A stretch of DNA of 60,210 bases from JAFGTX01 sp942492225 (GCA_942492225.1 CALODS010000049.1:1-60210), one strand, 5' to 3'. Shown: positions 1 through 10,664, numbered from the stretch's first letter. Notes: generated by a model from the letters alone, not told the origin. Numbers and translations: made by a program.

Positions 1-402
1 CTTTCGATCTTCACTTTTCGTCTACCGGGCTATCACCGTCTGCGGCAGGTCTTTCCAGACCACTTCGACTAAGTTACCTTCTACTCAATGCGCTGTCCTC
101 AACCCCGACCTCCGAAGAGTTCGGTTTGGGCTCTTCCCCGTTCGCTCGCCGCTACTTAGGGAATCATTTTTATTTTCTTCTCCTTCAGGTACTTAGATGT
201 TTCAGTTCCCTGAGTATCGCTTCCTATAGGCTATGTATTCACCTATGGATGACTGCTCATTACAACAGCCGGGTTTCCCCATTCGGAAATCTACGGATCA
301 AAACTTGCTTGCAGTTCCCCGTAGCTTATCGCAGCTTACCACGTCCTTCTTCTTCGCCTCCTAGTGCCAAGGCATCCGCCCTATGCTCTTAATAACTTGA
401 CC
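1..402 (-). rRNA. 23S ribosomal RNA, 5' part (cut by window edge)
   Basis: The reverse complement starting near 402 reads as the usual bacterial 23S 5' end (GGTCAAGTTATTAAGAGC, then the conserved GGATGCCTTGGCAC block). Only about the first 400 nt of the molecule are inside the window; the rest lies to the left. It is the second gene of a 16S - tRNA-Ala - 23S operon transcribed right to left. The exact mature 5' end is inferred by analogy. Confidence 0.96.
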
Positions 403-670
403 AAAAGTTATATAAGTATCACTTTCGTGACCTAGTGTGTAATTTTATACTTGCTACACCAAGTTATTCTCAACAACTTCTTCAGATAAAATAATAAATT
501 AATTCATCTTTAAAACTTGTCTTACTCGTTTGTTTTGTTGATATTCTGTCCTGGAACATCTTATCAACGTGTGAATTCTTAATGAAAGTTAAAAATTCAC
601 TAGCAATATGCAATTTTCAAGGTACATAGCGTCTTGTGAACGCCGTTATTGTTTTTAGAAAAAACTTTTA

Positions 671-746
671 TGGTGGAGACGAAGAGGATCGAACTCTTGA
701 CCCCCTGCGTGCAAGGCAGGTGCTCTCCCAGCTGAGCTACGCCCCC
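671..746 (-). tRNA. tRNA-Ala (anticodon TGC), CCA encoded
   Basis: The reverse complement folds into a complete 76-nt cloverleaf. The acceptor stem is GGGGGCG/CGTCTCC, the D arm is GCTC..GAGC, the anticodon stem is CCTGC/GCAGG around CTTGCAC with anticodon TGC, and the T arm is AAGAG TTCGATC CTCTT. The 3' ACCA is encoded. It lies in the 16S-23S spacer, a common position for tRNA-Ala in Firmicutes. Confidence 0.97.
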
Positions 747-786
747 AACTGTCTTTTCTGAAAGGCTTTGAGTATGCTAGACACTC

Positions 787-804
787 AAAATTGAATAGTG
801 TAAG
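787..804 (-). other. 16S precursor processing stem, 3' arm
   Basis: The 18 nt at 787-804 are a perfect reverse complement of 2553-2570, on the other side of the 16S gene. In the primary transcript the two arms would pair and close a loop around the 16S sequence. This is the known arrangement for RNase III-type processing of pre-16S rRNA. Confidence 0.85.
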
Positions 805-815
805 ATTAATTTCTT

Positions 816-2353
<1,538 letters not shown>

Positions 2354-2552
2354 AAGTTTTTACCTTTTTGATGTTTAACCGAAGTTTTACATCTACTCAA
2401 AACAAAATACTAACTTTTGTTTTTGCGTTGTGTTATTCCAAATCCGGAAAGATCAGAATAACTTCGTTATCTTAATTTCACTCAACATTTAGGAATTTCA
2501 GGAAACATATTATGTTTCTTGTATTTCTATTAACGTTTGTGTTTTTTTAATT

Positions 2553-2570
2553 CTTACACTATTCAATTTT
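2553..2570 (-). other. 16S precursor processing stem, 5' arm
   Basis: This is the partner of 787-804: 18 nt, perfectly complementary, about 200 nt upstream of the 16S 5' end. It lies in the transcribed leader downstream of both promoter candidates. Confidence 0.85.
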
Positions 2571-2625
2571 CAATGTCCAGTTTTTCGACTTCATCAACCG
2601 CTGTGTTTCAGCTGGCGACTCATTT

Positions 2626-2655
2626 ATAATACCACGAATCATTATTTGAAGTCAA
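2626..2655 (-). promoter_or_regulatory. rRNA operon promoter, proximal
   Basis: On the minus strand a -35 TTGACT (2650-2655) and a -10 TATTAT (2626-2631) are separated by 18 nt. They sit about 270 nt upstream of 16S and upstream of the processing stem, as expected for an rrn promoter. Confidence 0.65.
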
Positions 2656-2813
2656 TACTTATTTTAAAAGTTTTTTAAGTTTTTTTCGATGTTGTTAACA
2701 TGTTTTTAACTTAAAAGTAATTATATAAAAACTAACAATCTTCATCAACTTTAACATCTCCAATGGTTAGCCTCTATTCATTTTGTTTGCCACCAGTAAT
2801 TGACGACTTGTTT

Positions 2814-2842
2814 ATCTTACCATCCACTTATAGCAGTGTCAA
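2814..2842 (-). promoter_or_regulatory. rRNA operon promoter, distal
   Basis: The minus strand shows a perfect -35 TTGACA (2837-2842), a 17-nt spacer and a -10 TAAGAT (2814-2819). With the proximal promoter this gives the tandem arrangement common in rrn operons. It is inferred from sequence only. Confidence 0.6.
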
Positions 2843-3244
2843 CAACTTTATTGAAGTTCTAATTTTCAGTTTTTTTCGTTACAATAGTTAAACCTATTTC
2901 TTCTTATATATAAAGCATATCAGTAAAAAGTATAAGTCTATAAAAACGACTCATATCTTAACAGTTTGTTTTAAATCAGCGCTATATCCATTTTTTGATA
3001 GAGATTACTCCTGTTATATATATGCTTTGATTATTTTTGCATTCTGCGTCATTATGATAAACTTCACAGCATGCTATAAAATATTTCTCGTAACAATAGA
3101 TTTGCTGACAACATATTTTTTTCTTTTCTGTTATCATTTTATATTTCATTTGCTACCTATTTTATGTCTTGATTATGATGATAGTTGTTTAAGTACAATA
3201 CTATATCTGTGCCACCCCCTCACAAAAACAAAAAAAAAAACTAG
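2843..3244. other. AT-rich intergenic stretch without a gene
   Basis: This stretch lies between the distal rrn promoter and the EamA terminator. It is very AT-rich. A 93-codon open frame begins at 3027, but it has no convincing ribosome binding site, is low-complexity (Phe/Leu/Ile-rich) and runs through the terminator hairpins, so I do not call it. No RNA gene or repeat was seen. Confidence 0.5.
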
Positions 3245-3299
3245 AAAAACACCGGGGGTCACCGGTGTTTTTCACAAACTGTTTGGGGAAACAGTTTGT
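3228..3299 (-). terminator. Double-hairpin intrinsic terminator after the EamA gene
   Basis: There are two perfect 11-bp stems in a row: 3274-3284 with 3289-3299 (loop GGGG) and 3245-3255 with 3262-3272 (6-nt loop). In the minus-strand transcript the second stem is followed by TTTTTCTAG and then about ten T's. This is a strong factor-independent terminator that also separates the EamA gene from the rRNA promoters. Confidence 0.9.
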
Positions 3300-3340
3300 T
3301 TAGGTTGAGTGTGCATATTCTATAGAAATCTTATAGAAAA

Positions 3341-4246
3341 CTAAGTTGTTGCAGTTTTGCTGTTTACACCCCACACGCCTGTAATGATTAAAGCACTACC
3401 AATTGCATGTGTCATTGTAAACGGTTCTTTCATTATAAGAACGCCAGCACAAATTGCAATAAATGTTGTAAAGTTTGAAAACACGGATATTTTCGATGCT
3501 TCCACTTTACTCAAAACGTAATTTAAAGTTATAAATACAAGTACCGAAGCGAATATTGCTAAAAAAATAATCGCAATAAATGTATTTGTGTCATATAGCG
3601 GATCAAAATAATTTAATAGTGTCCCGCTACCAATTCTTCTAAATAATTCAATGCCATTAAATACGGTAGCACCAGTTAACATCATGACATAAGTAATCTC
3701 TGCCGGCGAAAACTCTGTAGAGTATTTTCTTGAGTATACGGAAAATAGCGACGCAGCTAGTACCGCAATAAATAGCGCTAAAATTCCATTCGAATTCATT
3801 CCAGTAGTGAAATTATTAATATTTACAGTCATTACACCTGCTAGAGATAATAAAATAAACAGCATTTGTTTCTGCGTTGTTTCTTCTTTCAAAATAAATT
3901 TAGCTAATAACATTGTCATAATAGGTAAAAATGCAATCATTATTCCAGCCTGAGATGACGATGTTAATGCAATACCAACTGCTTCAAATATAAAATATAT
4001 TAATGGTTGCAGTAATGAAAGAAATAGTAGCGGTGCAATACTCTTATTCATCAAATCAATCCTGATGATTTTAAGCTGTTTTAAAACTTCAATAAAAATA
4101 AACGCCATTAAAAATCTCAACGCTAGTAAATGAAATGCGTCACCTACGCCGTCTAATCCAATTTTCACAAACATAAAGGAAAAACCAAACAATGACGAAT
4201 ATAATATGCCACCTGCAATTGGATTTAACTCAAATGATTTTTTCAT
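3341..4246 (-). CDS. EamA/DMT-family membrane transporter
   Basis: This 301-residue, strongly hydrophobic protein has about ten predicted membrane helices arranged as two EamA repeats (roughly residues 10-145 and 155-295). Typical DMT features are visible, such as the SSQAGIMIAFLPIMTMLLA segment in the first half and the matching ASKISVFSNFTTFIAICAGV plus KEPFT segment in the second. The family exports amino acids, metabolites or drugs; the substrate cannot be read from sequence. It is a monocistronic gene with its own double terminator and about 300 nt of upstream sequence. Family assignment is firm, function open. Confidence 0.88.
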   Translation of the reverse strand: MKKSFELNPIAGGILYSSLFGFSFMFVKIGLDGVGDAFHLLALRFLMAFIFIEVLKQLKIIRIDLMNKSIAPLLFLSLLQPLIYFIFEAVGIALTSSSQAGIMIAFLPIMTMLLAKFILKEETTQKQMLFILLSLAGVMTVNINNFTTGMNSNGILALFIAVLAASLFSVYSRKYSTEFSPAEITYVMMLTGATVFNGIELFRRIGSGTLLNYFDPLYDTNTFIAIIFLAIFASVLVFITLNYVLSKVEASKISVFSNFTTFIAICAGVLIMKEPFTMTHAIGSALIITGVWGVNSKTATT

Positions 4247-4479
4247 TGTTTAACACCTCATTTTCTTAACTTAGTTATCATAACATGAGGCTTTTCAAAT
4301 TTATATGTTAAATATATATAAAGAAATCTATATTTGATTGTTATGTTCATTATCAATCTATTGTTGTACACACTAACAAACCCTTGTTTTATAACATCTA
4401 CACTGTCTATTTCATCACTTGTATACTTTTGACAATCATATAGTATCATCTGACAACAATAATGTTCAATCTTAAAATA
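4247..4479. other. Intergenic region upstream of the EamA gene
   Basis: This region should hold the EamA promoter, but I see no clear -35/-10 pair at good spacing. A 63-codon open frame (4258-4449, minus) lacks a good ribosome binding site and recognisable features and is left out. Confidence 0.4.
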
Positions 4480-4519
4480 CCAAAGAAAAAGGACCCCCTA
4501 AGAGTCCTTTTTTCTTTGG
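4480..4519 (-). terminator. Intrinsic terminator of the ptb-ior operon
   Basis: A long inverted repeat, CCAAAGAAAAAGGAC with GTCCTTTTTTCTTTGG, lies 25 nt beyond the iorB stop. The A/T-rich flanks give a T run on both strands, so it may work in both directions. Confidence 0.85.
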
Positions 4520-4544
4520 CATTTATAACTGCCTTGATGATAGC

Positions 4545-5132
4545 TTATTTAACTTGAGACATACCAAGTTGAATTGCATCTAAATTCATCTGTACAAACT
4601 TTTCTTTTACAGTTTTCTTAATAACTGCTTCCCAATCAATATCCGTTAAACCCATAGCTTTGATCAATGCACCAACAATAATTACGTTCATTGCTTTAAC
4701 ATTACCTAGCTCTTGAGCCAAATCTGATCCCTTTACAACTGTTGTATCAAATTTATCAGTTACAGCTTTAACGACACCTTGTGGGTAATCCGCAGCACCA
4801 GATAAAATAACAGCTGATGGAATTTCAAAATCGTTTAATACAACTTTACCATCTTCTTTTAAAAATTCAACATAACGACCAGTTTCCATTGTTTCAAAAG
4901 AAACAAGAATATCTGCTTGACCTTTACCGATAATTGGAGAGTAAACTTTTTTACCAAAACGTACTTGTGTTGTAACACTACCGCCTCTTTGTGCCATACC
5001 ATGAACTTCTGACATCTTTACATCGTAACCTGCATCAATAAGACCTGTTGCTAAAATTTTACTTGCTAAGATGATCCCTTGACCACCTACACCCGCTAAA
5101 AGAATATTTTTAACATCTGACATATTATTCAC
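4545..5132 (-). CDS. iorB: Indolepyruvate ferredoxin oxidoreductase, beta subunit
   Basis: This 195-residue protein is a stand-alone gamma-type domain of the 2-oxoacid:ferredoxin oxidoreductase superfamily. The N-terminal GVGGQGIILASKILATGL is the family's glycine-rich motif, followed by SEVHGMAQRGGSV. With IorA it oxidatively decarboxylates aryl pyruvates (indolepyruvate, phenylpyruvate and similar) to aryl-acetyl-CoA, reducing ferredoxin, in the cytoplasm. The start overlaps the end of iorA by 8 nt, so the pair is translationally coupled. The length is normal for the family, and this is the last gene of the operon before the terminator at 4480-4519. Confidence 0.92.
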   Translation of the reverse strand: MNNMSDVKNILLAGVGGQGIILASKILATGLIDAGYDVKMSEVHGMAQRGGSVTTQVRFGKKVYSPIIGKGQADILVSFETMETGRYVEFLKEDGKVVLNDFEIPSAVILSGAADYPQGVVKAVTDKFDTTVVKGSDLAQELGNVKAMNVIIVGALIKAMGLTDIDWEAVIKKTVKEKFVQMNLDAIQLGMSQVK

Positions 5133-6903
5133 CCACCTTTACAATTGCATCAAACGGACAAGCTTGAAGACATACAGTACATCCTACGCACATATTTGGA
5201 TCAATAGCTGCTTTCTTTGTACCTTTGTCAAAACTAATTGCAGGACAACCTGTCTTCGTACAAATCTTACATCCTTTACAAGCATCTGTAACAACTGTAC
5301 AAATCTTATGTTTTAAGTCGAACTCTTCAATATCTTCTGGAGAAAACTTCTTAAGAACACATGGCCATCTTGTAATAATTACAGAAGGTCCATCATAAGC
5401 AAATGCATCTTCTAATGCTTTATCTACATCATCTAATTGTAACGGGTTAATTGTTACACAATGTTCAATGCCAATAGCGCTAACCAATGCTGGAATATCA
5501 ATAACCTTGGCTGGATCCCCTGATAATGAATATCCTGAACCTGGATTCTCTTGGTGACCTGTCATACCTGTTATTCTATTATCTAATATAACAGTTACAG
5601 TATTGCCTTTATTGTATGCTACATCAATCAGTGAGTTAACACCAGTATGGAAGAATGTTGAATCTCCAATAACTGCAACAACTCTTTTTTCAACGTTATT
5701 CTTTTCGAATGCTTTCTTTGCACCGTGACCCATTGAAATAGAACCACCCATACAAATTACAGTATCAATCATGTTAAGTGGTTCAGCGCATCCCAATGTA
5801 TAACATCCGATATCACCTGTAACCATAACGTTTTTCTTCTTTGTTAATGCATAGAAGAATCCTCTATGAGGACAACCTGCACATAATGTTGGCGGACGAC
5901 CAACTACTTTGTCATCGTCTAATGTAACTGTAGTTGTTTCTTTTCCTAATAATGCTTTTGCAATAATGTCTGGATTTAATTCTCCAATATTTGTGATTTT
6001 TTCTTTACCAATACATTCAATACCTGCCGCGCGCATTTGCTCTTCCATGTATGGTTCTAGTTCTTCGATTACATAAAGTGTGTCAACTTCTTTTGCGAAA
6101 TCAGCAATTTTTTGCATTGGCATCGGATATGAGAATCCTACTTTCAAGTAAGATGCCGTATCACCAAATACTTCTCTAGCATAGTTATATGCAACACCAT
6201 TTGTAACAATACCGATTTTCTTGTCATTCCATTCAATTCTATTTAATTCAGTTTCATTAGAAAACTTTTCTAATGTTTCTAATTTATCTTCAACGATTGG
6301 ATGTAACCTTCTAGCAGTAGCAGGTGCACAAACATATCTATCTGCTTGTTTAACGTAAGGAATAATTTCAACGTCTTTTCTATCATCAAATTCAACCAAT
6401 CCTTTTGAGTGACAGATTCTTGTTGTCATTCTAAAAAGTACTGCTACTTGATATTTTTCTGAAATTTCATAAGCCGCTTTCAAATAATCTTTAGATTCTT
6501 GAGAATCACTTGGTTCAATACAAGCAACCTTTGCAAATTTTGCATAATATCTATTATCTTGCTCATTTTGTGAACTATGACAACCAGGGTCATCAGCAGA
6601 AATAAGTACAAGTCCACCTGTTACACCACTATAGCCAAATGTAAATAGCGGATCTGCTGCTACGTTAACACCTACATGTTTCATTGCCGCTAAACTTCTT
6701 GCGCCTGCAATAGAAGCACCTAAAGCAGTTTCCAATGCAACTTTTTCATTTGGCGCCCATTCAGAATATATATCCTCTTTATATTGAGTCATATTTTCTA
6801 AAATTTCTGTACTTGGTGTACCTGGATATGCCGAAGCAAATGTAACGCCAGCCTCATAAGCACCACGTGCTACGGCTTCATTACCAGTCATAAACTTTTT
6901 CAT
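5125..6903 (-). CDS. iorA: Indolepyruvate ferredoxin oxidoreductase, alpha subunit
   Basis: This 592-residue protein has the IorA domain order. An N-terminal pyrimidine-binding domain (GNEAVARGAYEAGVTFASAYPGTPS) is followed by the thiamine-diphosphate-binding half (VTGDIGCYTLG, GDSTFFHTG, LDNRITGMTG). A C-terminal two-cluster ferredoxin domain shows CKGCKIC..CP and CVGCTVCLQACP cysteine runs for two [4Fe-4S] centres. It carries the active site for oxidative decarboxylation of aryl pyruvates from aromatic amino acid breakdown. It follows ptb by about 20 nt and overlaps iorB, which points to aryl- or acyl-CoA being converted to acyl phosphate by the neighbouring enzyme. Confidence 0.95.
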   Translation of the reverse strand: MKKFMTGNEAVARGAYEAGVTFASAYPGTPSTEILENMTQYKEDIYSEWAPNEKVALETALGASIAGARSLAAMKHVGVNVAADPLFTFGYSGVTGGLVLISADDPGCHSSQNEQDNRYYAKFAKVACIEPSDSQESKDYLKAAYEISEKYQVAVLFRMTTRICHSKGLVEFDDRKDVEIIPYVKQADRYVCAPATARRLHPIVEDKLETLEKFSNETELNRIEWNDKKIGIVTNGVAYNYAREVFGDTASYLKVGFSYPMPMQKIADFAKEVDTLYVIEELEPYMEEQMRAAGIECIGKEKITNIGELNPDIIAKALLGKETTTVTLDDDKVVGRPPTLCAGCPHRGFFYALTKKKNVMVTGDIGCYTLGCAEPLNMIDTVICMGGSISMGHGAKKAFEKNNVEKRVVAVIGDSTFFHTGVNSLIDVAYNKGNTVTVILDNRITGMTGHQENPGSGYSLSGDPAKVIDIPALVSAIGIEHCVTINPLQLDDVDKALEDAFAYDGPSVIITRWPCVLKKFSPEDIEEFDLKHKICTVVTDACKGCKICTKTGCPAISFDKGTKKAAIDPNMCVGCTVCLQACPFDAIVKVGE

Positions 6904-6923
6904 CTCTCAATCACTCCCCACTT

Positions 6924-7832
6924 TTAGTTGTTTGCAGCTACTACACTACCCAGTGCAATAGAATTAAGTTTTGTCTCATATGAATCTGCTCTTGATACAA
7001 GTACAACCGGCACTTTTGCGCCCATTATGATACCTGCTGATGCCGCATTACCGAAATACGTCATTGTCTTTCCAATTCCGTTACCCATTTCAATAGTTGG
7101 AACCATTAATATATCTGTATCGCCTGCAATTTCAGATTTAAAGCCTTTATGTTCAGCCGCTTCTTTAGAAATAGCCAAATCAAATGCCAGCGGACCTTCC
7201 ACTATAACATTATTACCAAAGATGCCTTCTCTGCCCATTTCTGCAAGTGCTGCAGCGTCAACAGTGGCTTGCATCTTAGGATGAACTTTTTCTTTGGCAG
7301 CTAAGCATGCTACTTTGATTGTTTCTATGCCTAAAGCATTTCCAACGATGATTGAATTGTTAATGATACTTTTCTTCTCATCTAGTGATGGAGAAATATT
7401 CATCCCACCATCTGTTAACATAATCATCTTATGATAATTAGGCAGTTCATAAATCATGACATGGCTGATCAAATTTTCTGTTCTTAATCCGTCTTCTTTG
7501 TTTACAATTGCCTTTAAAAGAATCGATGTGTCGATGAGACCTTTCATTATAAAATCACCATTACCTGATTTTACAATTGCTACTGATTTCTTTGCCGCTT
7601 CTTCTAAATCTTTTGCTTCTACCATTTCATAACCCGAAACATCCAGATTATTCTCCGCAGCAATTTTTTGTACTTCTTGAATGTCACCAACCAAAATTGG
7701 GGTAACAATACCTTCTTCGGCAGCTTTACAAACTGCAATTAGTACATCATCATCTTGAGCGGCTGCAACGACAAGACGCATAGTCTGTTGCTTTTTAGCT
7801 GCTGCAAGAAGATCTTTAAGATTTTTAACCAT
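6924..7832 (-). CDS. ptb: Phosphate butyryltransferase (phosphate acetyl/butyryltransferase family)
   Basis: This roughly 302-residue enzyme exchanges the CoA of an acyl-CoA for phosphate. Family features include PILVGD near residue 45, MKGLIDTSILLKAIV near 97 and the C-terminal GNAASAGIIMGAKVPVVLVSRAD. The length fits Ptb (about 300) rather than longer Pta enzymes. I chose ATG at 7832 because AAAGGAG lies 7-10 nt upstream; a TTG three bases earlier is too close to it. It is the first gene of ptb-iorA-iorB, so its in vivo substrate may be an aryl- or branched acyl-CoA rather than butyryl-CoA. No acyl kinase gene is nearby. Confidence 0.88.
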   Translation of the reverse strand: MVKNLKDLLAAAKKQQTMRLVVAAAQDDDVLIAVCKAAEEGIVTPILVGDIQEVQKIAAENNLDVSGYEMVEAKDLEEAAKKSVAIVKSGNGDFIMKGLIDTSILLKAIVNKEDGLRTENLISHVMIYELPNYHKMIMLTDGGMNISPSLDEKKSIINNSIIVGNALGIETIKVACLAAKEKVHPKMQATVDAAALAEMGREGIFGNNVIVEGPLAFDLAISKEAAEHKGFKSEIAGDTDILMVPTIEMGNGIGKTMTYFGNAASAGIIMGAKVPVVLVSRADSYETKLNSIALGSVVAANN

Positions 7833-7892
7833 CAACTCACTCCTTTGTCTATTTCAAAATTAAATTTATCTATTTTTTTTAACGGTTCAAAA

Positions 7893-7938
7893 AAAGAAAG
7901 AACCTATAATCATTTTACATAAAAACGACCATAGGTTC
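7893..7938 (-). terminator. Intrinsic terminator after the TPR gene
   Basis: GAACCTAT (7900-7907) pairs with ATAGGTTC (7931-7938) across a 23-nt loop. On the minus strand the stem is followed by TTTCTTTTTTT. It lies just beyond the TPR gene stop and closes the operon that starts at 12439. Confidence 0.7.
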
Positions 7939-7948
7939 AACAAATTTT

Positions 7949-9076
7949 TTAATTATTAAATTTATTTTGTAATTCTTTCAGATAACTTATCCATGCATTA
8001 GTTATTTCATCTAATGGATTGACTTCAAATGCACGCATTAAATACGACTCTGCATCTTCTAAATTACCTTGATTTAAATAAACAATACCAAGATTACATA
8101 GTAATTCATGATTGTTCAAATCCGCTTTAATAGCTTCTTTGAAGTAACGTTCTGCTTCTTCAAACATCTCAATACTCATTAAACATATCCCAATCTCATT
8201 CATTGTATCTACATGTCCCGTATTATATTTCAAAGTTTTTTCAAAATAGTCTATCGCATCTTCATATCTTTCTTGTTGACGATATGCAAGACCTATAAAG
8301 AATAATAAATTCCACCAATCATCATAATCATCTTCAAGTGGCAGCAATAATTCAAGTCCCTCTTCTGAGTGTCCATCTACGATAAACTTATATCCTTTTT
8401 CGAATCTCATTTTGGCATCATTGTCTTTTAATAAGTTTACAAGTTCTTTTTTAATATCATCTGTTATATCCATTTTTAGGGCACTGGTCCATAACTCGTT
8501 TGCATGATTATAGTCATGACTATTTGAATAATGAAAACCTAAATGAAAATAGCTTAGGTAATGATGTGGATAAAGTTCTTTCATTTTATTAAATAGATGA
8601 AACGCTTCTTGAGAAAAACCTTCATAAACGTCATCAACAGTTACTGCAATATCTTCAATACATCTTGCATAGTTATATAAAGTATCAACATGATCTGGGG
8701 CTAATGTATAAGCAGCTCTAAAATATATTAAAGCTTCCGTCATGTTTTCTTTGTTAACCAGTTCAAATCCTCTGTTTAATATACTCTTGTACAATTCTTT
8801 GTTATAGCCCTTTAAAAAGGTTATATAAATCTCGTTATGTTTGAATGAATTGTCAATTCCAATCATGCGAATCATGCCTTCAACAAATGAAGAGATATTA
8901 AAATCGACATCCGATCCATGGGCAACTTGATTTGACATATCTTTTACCAACATTGGTAAGGGGATTTCTGATGTTAAGGTCACACCATTTATTTCAACAG
9001 TTTTACCTGGTTGTAATTCTACAAAAACAATTTCTTCCGTTTTCTTTCTTAAATAATCATCTATAACTTTTGCCAT
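7949..9076 (-). CDS. Tetratricopeptide-repeat protein
   Basis: This 375-residue soluble protein lacks a signal peptide. Residues about 115-370 are tetratricopeptide repeats, visible as repeated A..Y..A....P pieces such as YFRAAYTLAPDHVDTLYNYA, YRQQERYEDAIDYFEKTL and YLNQGNLEDAESYLMRAFE. TPR arrays mediate protein-protein contacts; the partner is unknown. The first 100 residues are not recognised. It starts 13 nt after nadK and ends the four-gene operon with radical SAM, membrane protein and nadK. GGAGG lies 7 nt before the ATG. Confidence 0.85.
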   Translation of the reverse strand: MAKVIDDYLRKKTEEIVFVELQPGKTVEINGVTLTSEIPLPMLVKDMSNQVAHGSDVDFNISSFVEGMIRMIGIDNSFKHNEIYITFLKGYNKELYKSILNRGFELVNKENMTEALIYFRAAYTLAPDHVDTLYNYARCIEDIAVTVDDVYEGFSQEAFHLFNKMKELYPHHYLSYFHLGFHYSNSHDYNHANELWTSALKMDITDDIKKELVNLLKDNDAKMRFEKGYKFIVDGHSEEGLELLLPLEDDYDDWWNLLFFIGLAYRQQERYEDAIDYFEKTLKYNTGHVDTMNEIGICLMSIEMFEEAERYFKEAIKADLNNHELLCNLGIVYLNQGNLEDAESYLMRAFEVNPLDEITNAWISYLKELQNKFNN

Positions 9077-9089
9077 TCATTTGCCTCCA

Positions 9090-9905
9090 CTAAAAAGTTC
9101 TCTTAATTTGTTTATCTATAATTTTAGTTCTATATAAATCAAAGTAATCTTGTGCATCAAATCTTAATATTTTAACCTCTTCATGAGATGCTCTAATCTG
9201 GATGTCTGAAATATAATCATTTGACATTTTTATCCCATCACAAGCAACAATTACTTTTCTTTTTTCTGCTTTAATAATATTCATATCTATTTTTGTATTG
9301 ATTGGTACAACCATCGACGTTTTCATCGGTCTATTTATACTGTTGTCATTTGGGTGTAAAGGTGTTATTTGAAAGGCTTTCAAACTCGGATGTGTTGCTA
9401 CGCCACCAGCCCAGATTGCATACCCAGTAGAACCAATAGGTGTTGAAATTATAAAACCATCCCCCGTAAAGTAATTAAAGGGTTTTTCATCCATATAGAC
9501 CTTGGCTTCCATTAGCCTTGGAGAAACGTGTTTTATTAGTACTTCATTAAATGCGTAACCGACAAGATTCTCGCCACGTATTGTCGTGCAATAAACCTTT
9601 ACTAAAGGATAGTCTTCCACATGATACGCATGATTTTTTAGTTTCTCACCAATACTCTCAATATCTTCAATAGCAATTCCAGGAAGAAATCCTAACGTAC
9701 CTGTATTGATTCCAGCAAAGGGTATTTTTAGTTCTCTATATTTGCGTATCGCACTAAGCATTGTACCATCGCCACCAATACATAAAATCAGATCTGGATT
9801 TTCTTTTGATAGTTTTAATCCTGCTTTACGAATTGATTTTTCTAATTGCTTTCTCGCTTCTAATGATTCCTTTTTATAGTTTGCATGGATCAAAATCCTA
9901 TTCAC
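9090..9905 (-). CDS. nadK: NAD kinase
   Basis: This 271-residue enzyme phosphorylates NAD to NADP in the cytoplasm. The diagnostic GGDGT motif is at residues 44-48 (LCIGGDGTML), with GINTGTLGFLPG and the second conserved block FTGDGFIISTPIGSTGYA (GSTGYA) further on. The length is normal. The start codon is GTG at 9903-9905, with AGGG 7 nt upstream; the nearby ATGs are out of frame. It is co-oriented and closely spaced with the membrane protein upstream and the TPR gene downstream. Confidence 0.95.
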   Translation of the reverse strand: MNRILIHANYKKESLEARKQLEKSIRKAGLKLSKENPDLILCIGGDGTMLSAIRKYRELKIPFAGINTGTLGFLPGIAIEDIESIGEKLKNHAYHVEDYPLVKVYCTTIRGENLVGYAFNEVLIKHVSPRLMEAKVYMDEKPFNYFTGDGFIISTPIGSTGYAIWAGGVATHPSLKAFQITPLHPNDNSINRPMKTSMVVPINTKIDMNIIKAEKRKVIVACDGIKMSNDYISDIQIRASHEEVKILRFDAQDYFDLYRTKIIDKQIKRTF

Positions 9906-9914
9906 ATCATCACC

Positions 9915-10664
9915 CTAATCCTTATACATATGTCTCATAAACATTCTTTTTCTCATCGTGCTACTACTTAATATTTCAAATAAGAAGCCTCGATAAAGCA
10001 TCATAAAGGCAAAAAGTCCTTGTGTCACAATTATCGCTAAAACTGACTTTAATGCAAAACCAGTCGTGCCAAATCCTAAAATTGGAGCCAAAAGACTAAA
10101 TATTCCTTGATAAACGCTATATACAACGCCTAAAAGAATTAAATTCGGCACTAACCATTGAATGGCATTTTCTTTTACAAAGTTCACACCATATACCACC
10201 ATGTCGCCACGATCTAAATATTTCTGATATATTACTTCAGGCATCGCACTAAAGATTATATACATGGCTAAGTTTGTTGCTAAAAACAATACCCCGCCCG
10301 TAATGGCATTTAGTGGCCCTAAAAATAAACTCAGAGCGAAATTTATAAAATACATTAAAAATAATAATGACCACACAGAGGATAAGTATGTTTTATACCC
10401 TGTTTTTATGTCATGCATCGTCACATTTTTCCCATGGATAATTCTATTTATTAATGTCAAATAATCTGACGTTATTGCGCTTTGTACTATAATCATTATA
10501 ATACCACCAAAGAATCCAGTCATTCCAGCAATCAGCATGCCTAATATAAAAACCACTCCATAGGGTATCCCAACAACTAATAACATTGGATTGTTTTTTA
10601 ATGCTGGTACCGTTTTACTGAAAACTCGTTTATTGGTAATTAGCAAATCTTGAACTACACTCAT
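9915..10664 (-). CDS. Integral membrane protein of unknown function
   Basis: This 249-residue protein has about six hydrophobic segments (for example around residues 28-60, 90-140 and 165-225) and a short basic C-terminal tail (RKRMFMRHMYKD). I recognise no motif. The ATG has an excellent GGAGG site and follows the radical SAM stop by 2 nt, so it is translated with that gene; nadK follows after 9 nt. It resembles clostridial polytopic proteins with glycine/proline-rich helices but carries no catalytic signature I can name. Confidence 0.75.
   Translation of the reverse strand: MSVVQDLLITNKRVFSKTVPALKNNPMLLVVGIPYGVVFILGMLIAGMTGFFGGIIMIIVQSAITSDYLTLINRIIHGKNVTMHDIKTGYKTYLSSVWSLLFLMYFINFALSLFLGPLNAITGGVLFLATNLAMYIIFSAMPEVIYQKYLDRGDMVVYGVNFVKENAIQWLVPNLILLGVVYSVYQGIFSLLAPILGFGTTGFALKSVLAIIVTQGLFAFMMLYRGFLFEILSSSTMRKRMFMRHMYKD

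Noticed and set aside
126..392. Open frames inside the rRNA and tRNA genes (also 655-843, 1311-1505, 1816-1998, 1895-2134, 2165-2353)
   Set aside because: They lie antisense to or within the 23S, tRNA-Ala and 16S genes and have no coding features.
3027..3308. 93-codon plus-strand frame
   Set aside because: It is low-complexity and hydrophobic, lacks a ribosome binding site and runs through the double terminator of the EamA gene.
4258..4449. 63-codon minus-strand frame upstream of the EamA gene
   Set aside because: No convincing ribosome binding site, very AT-rich composition and no recognisable feature; it occupies the likely promoter region.
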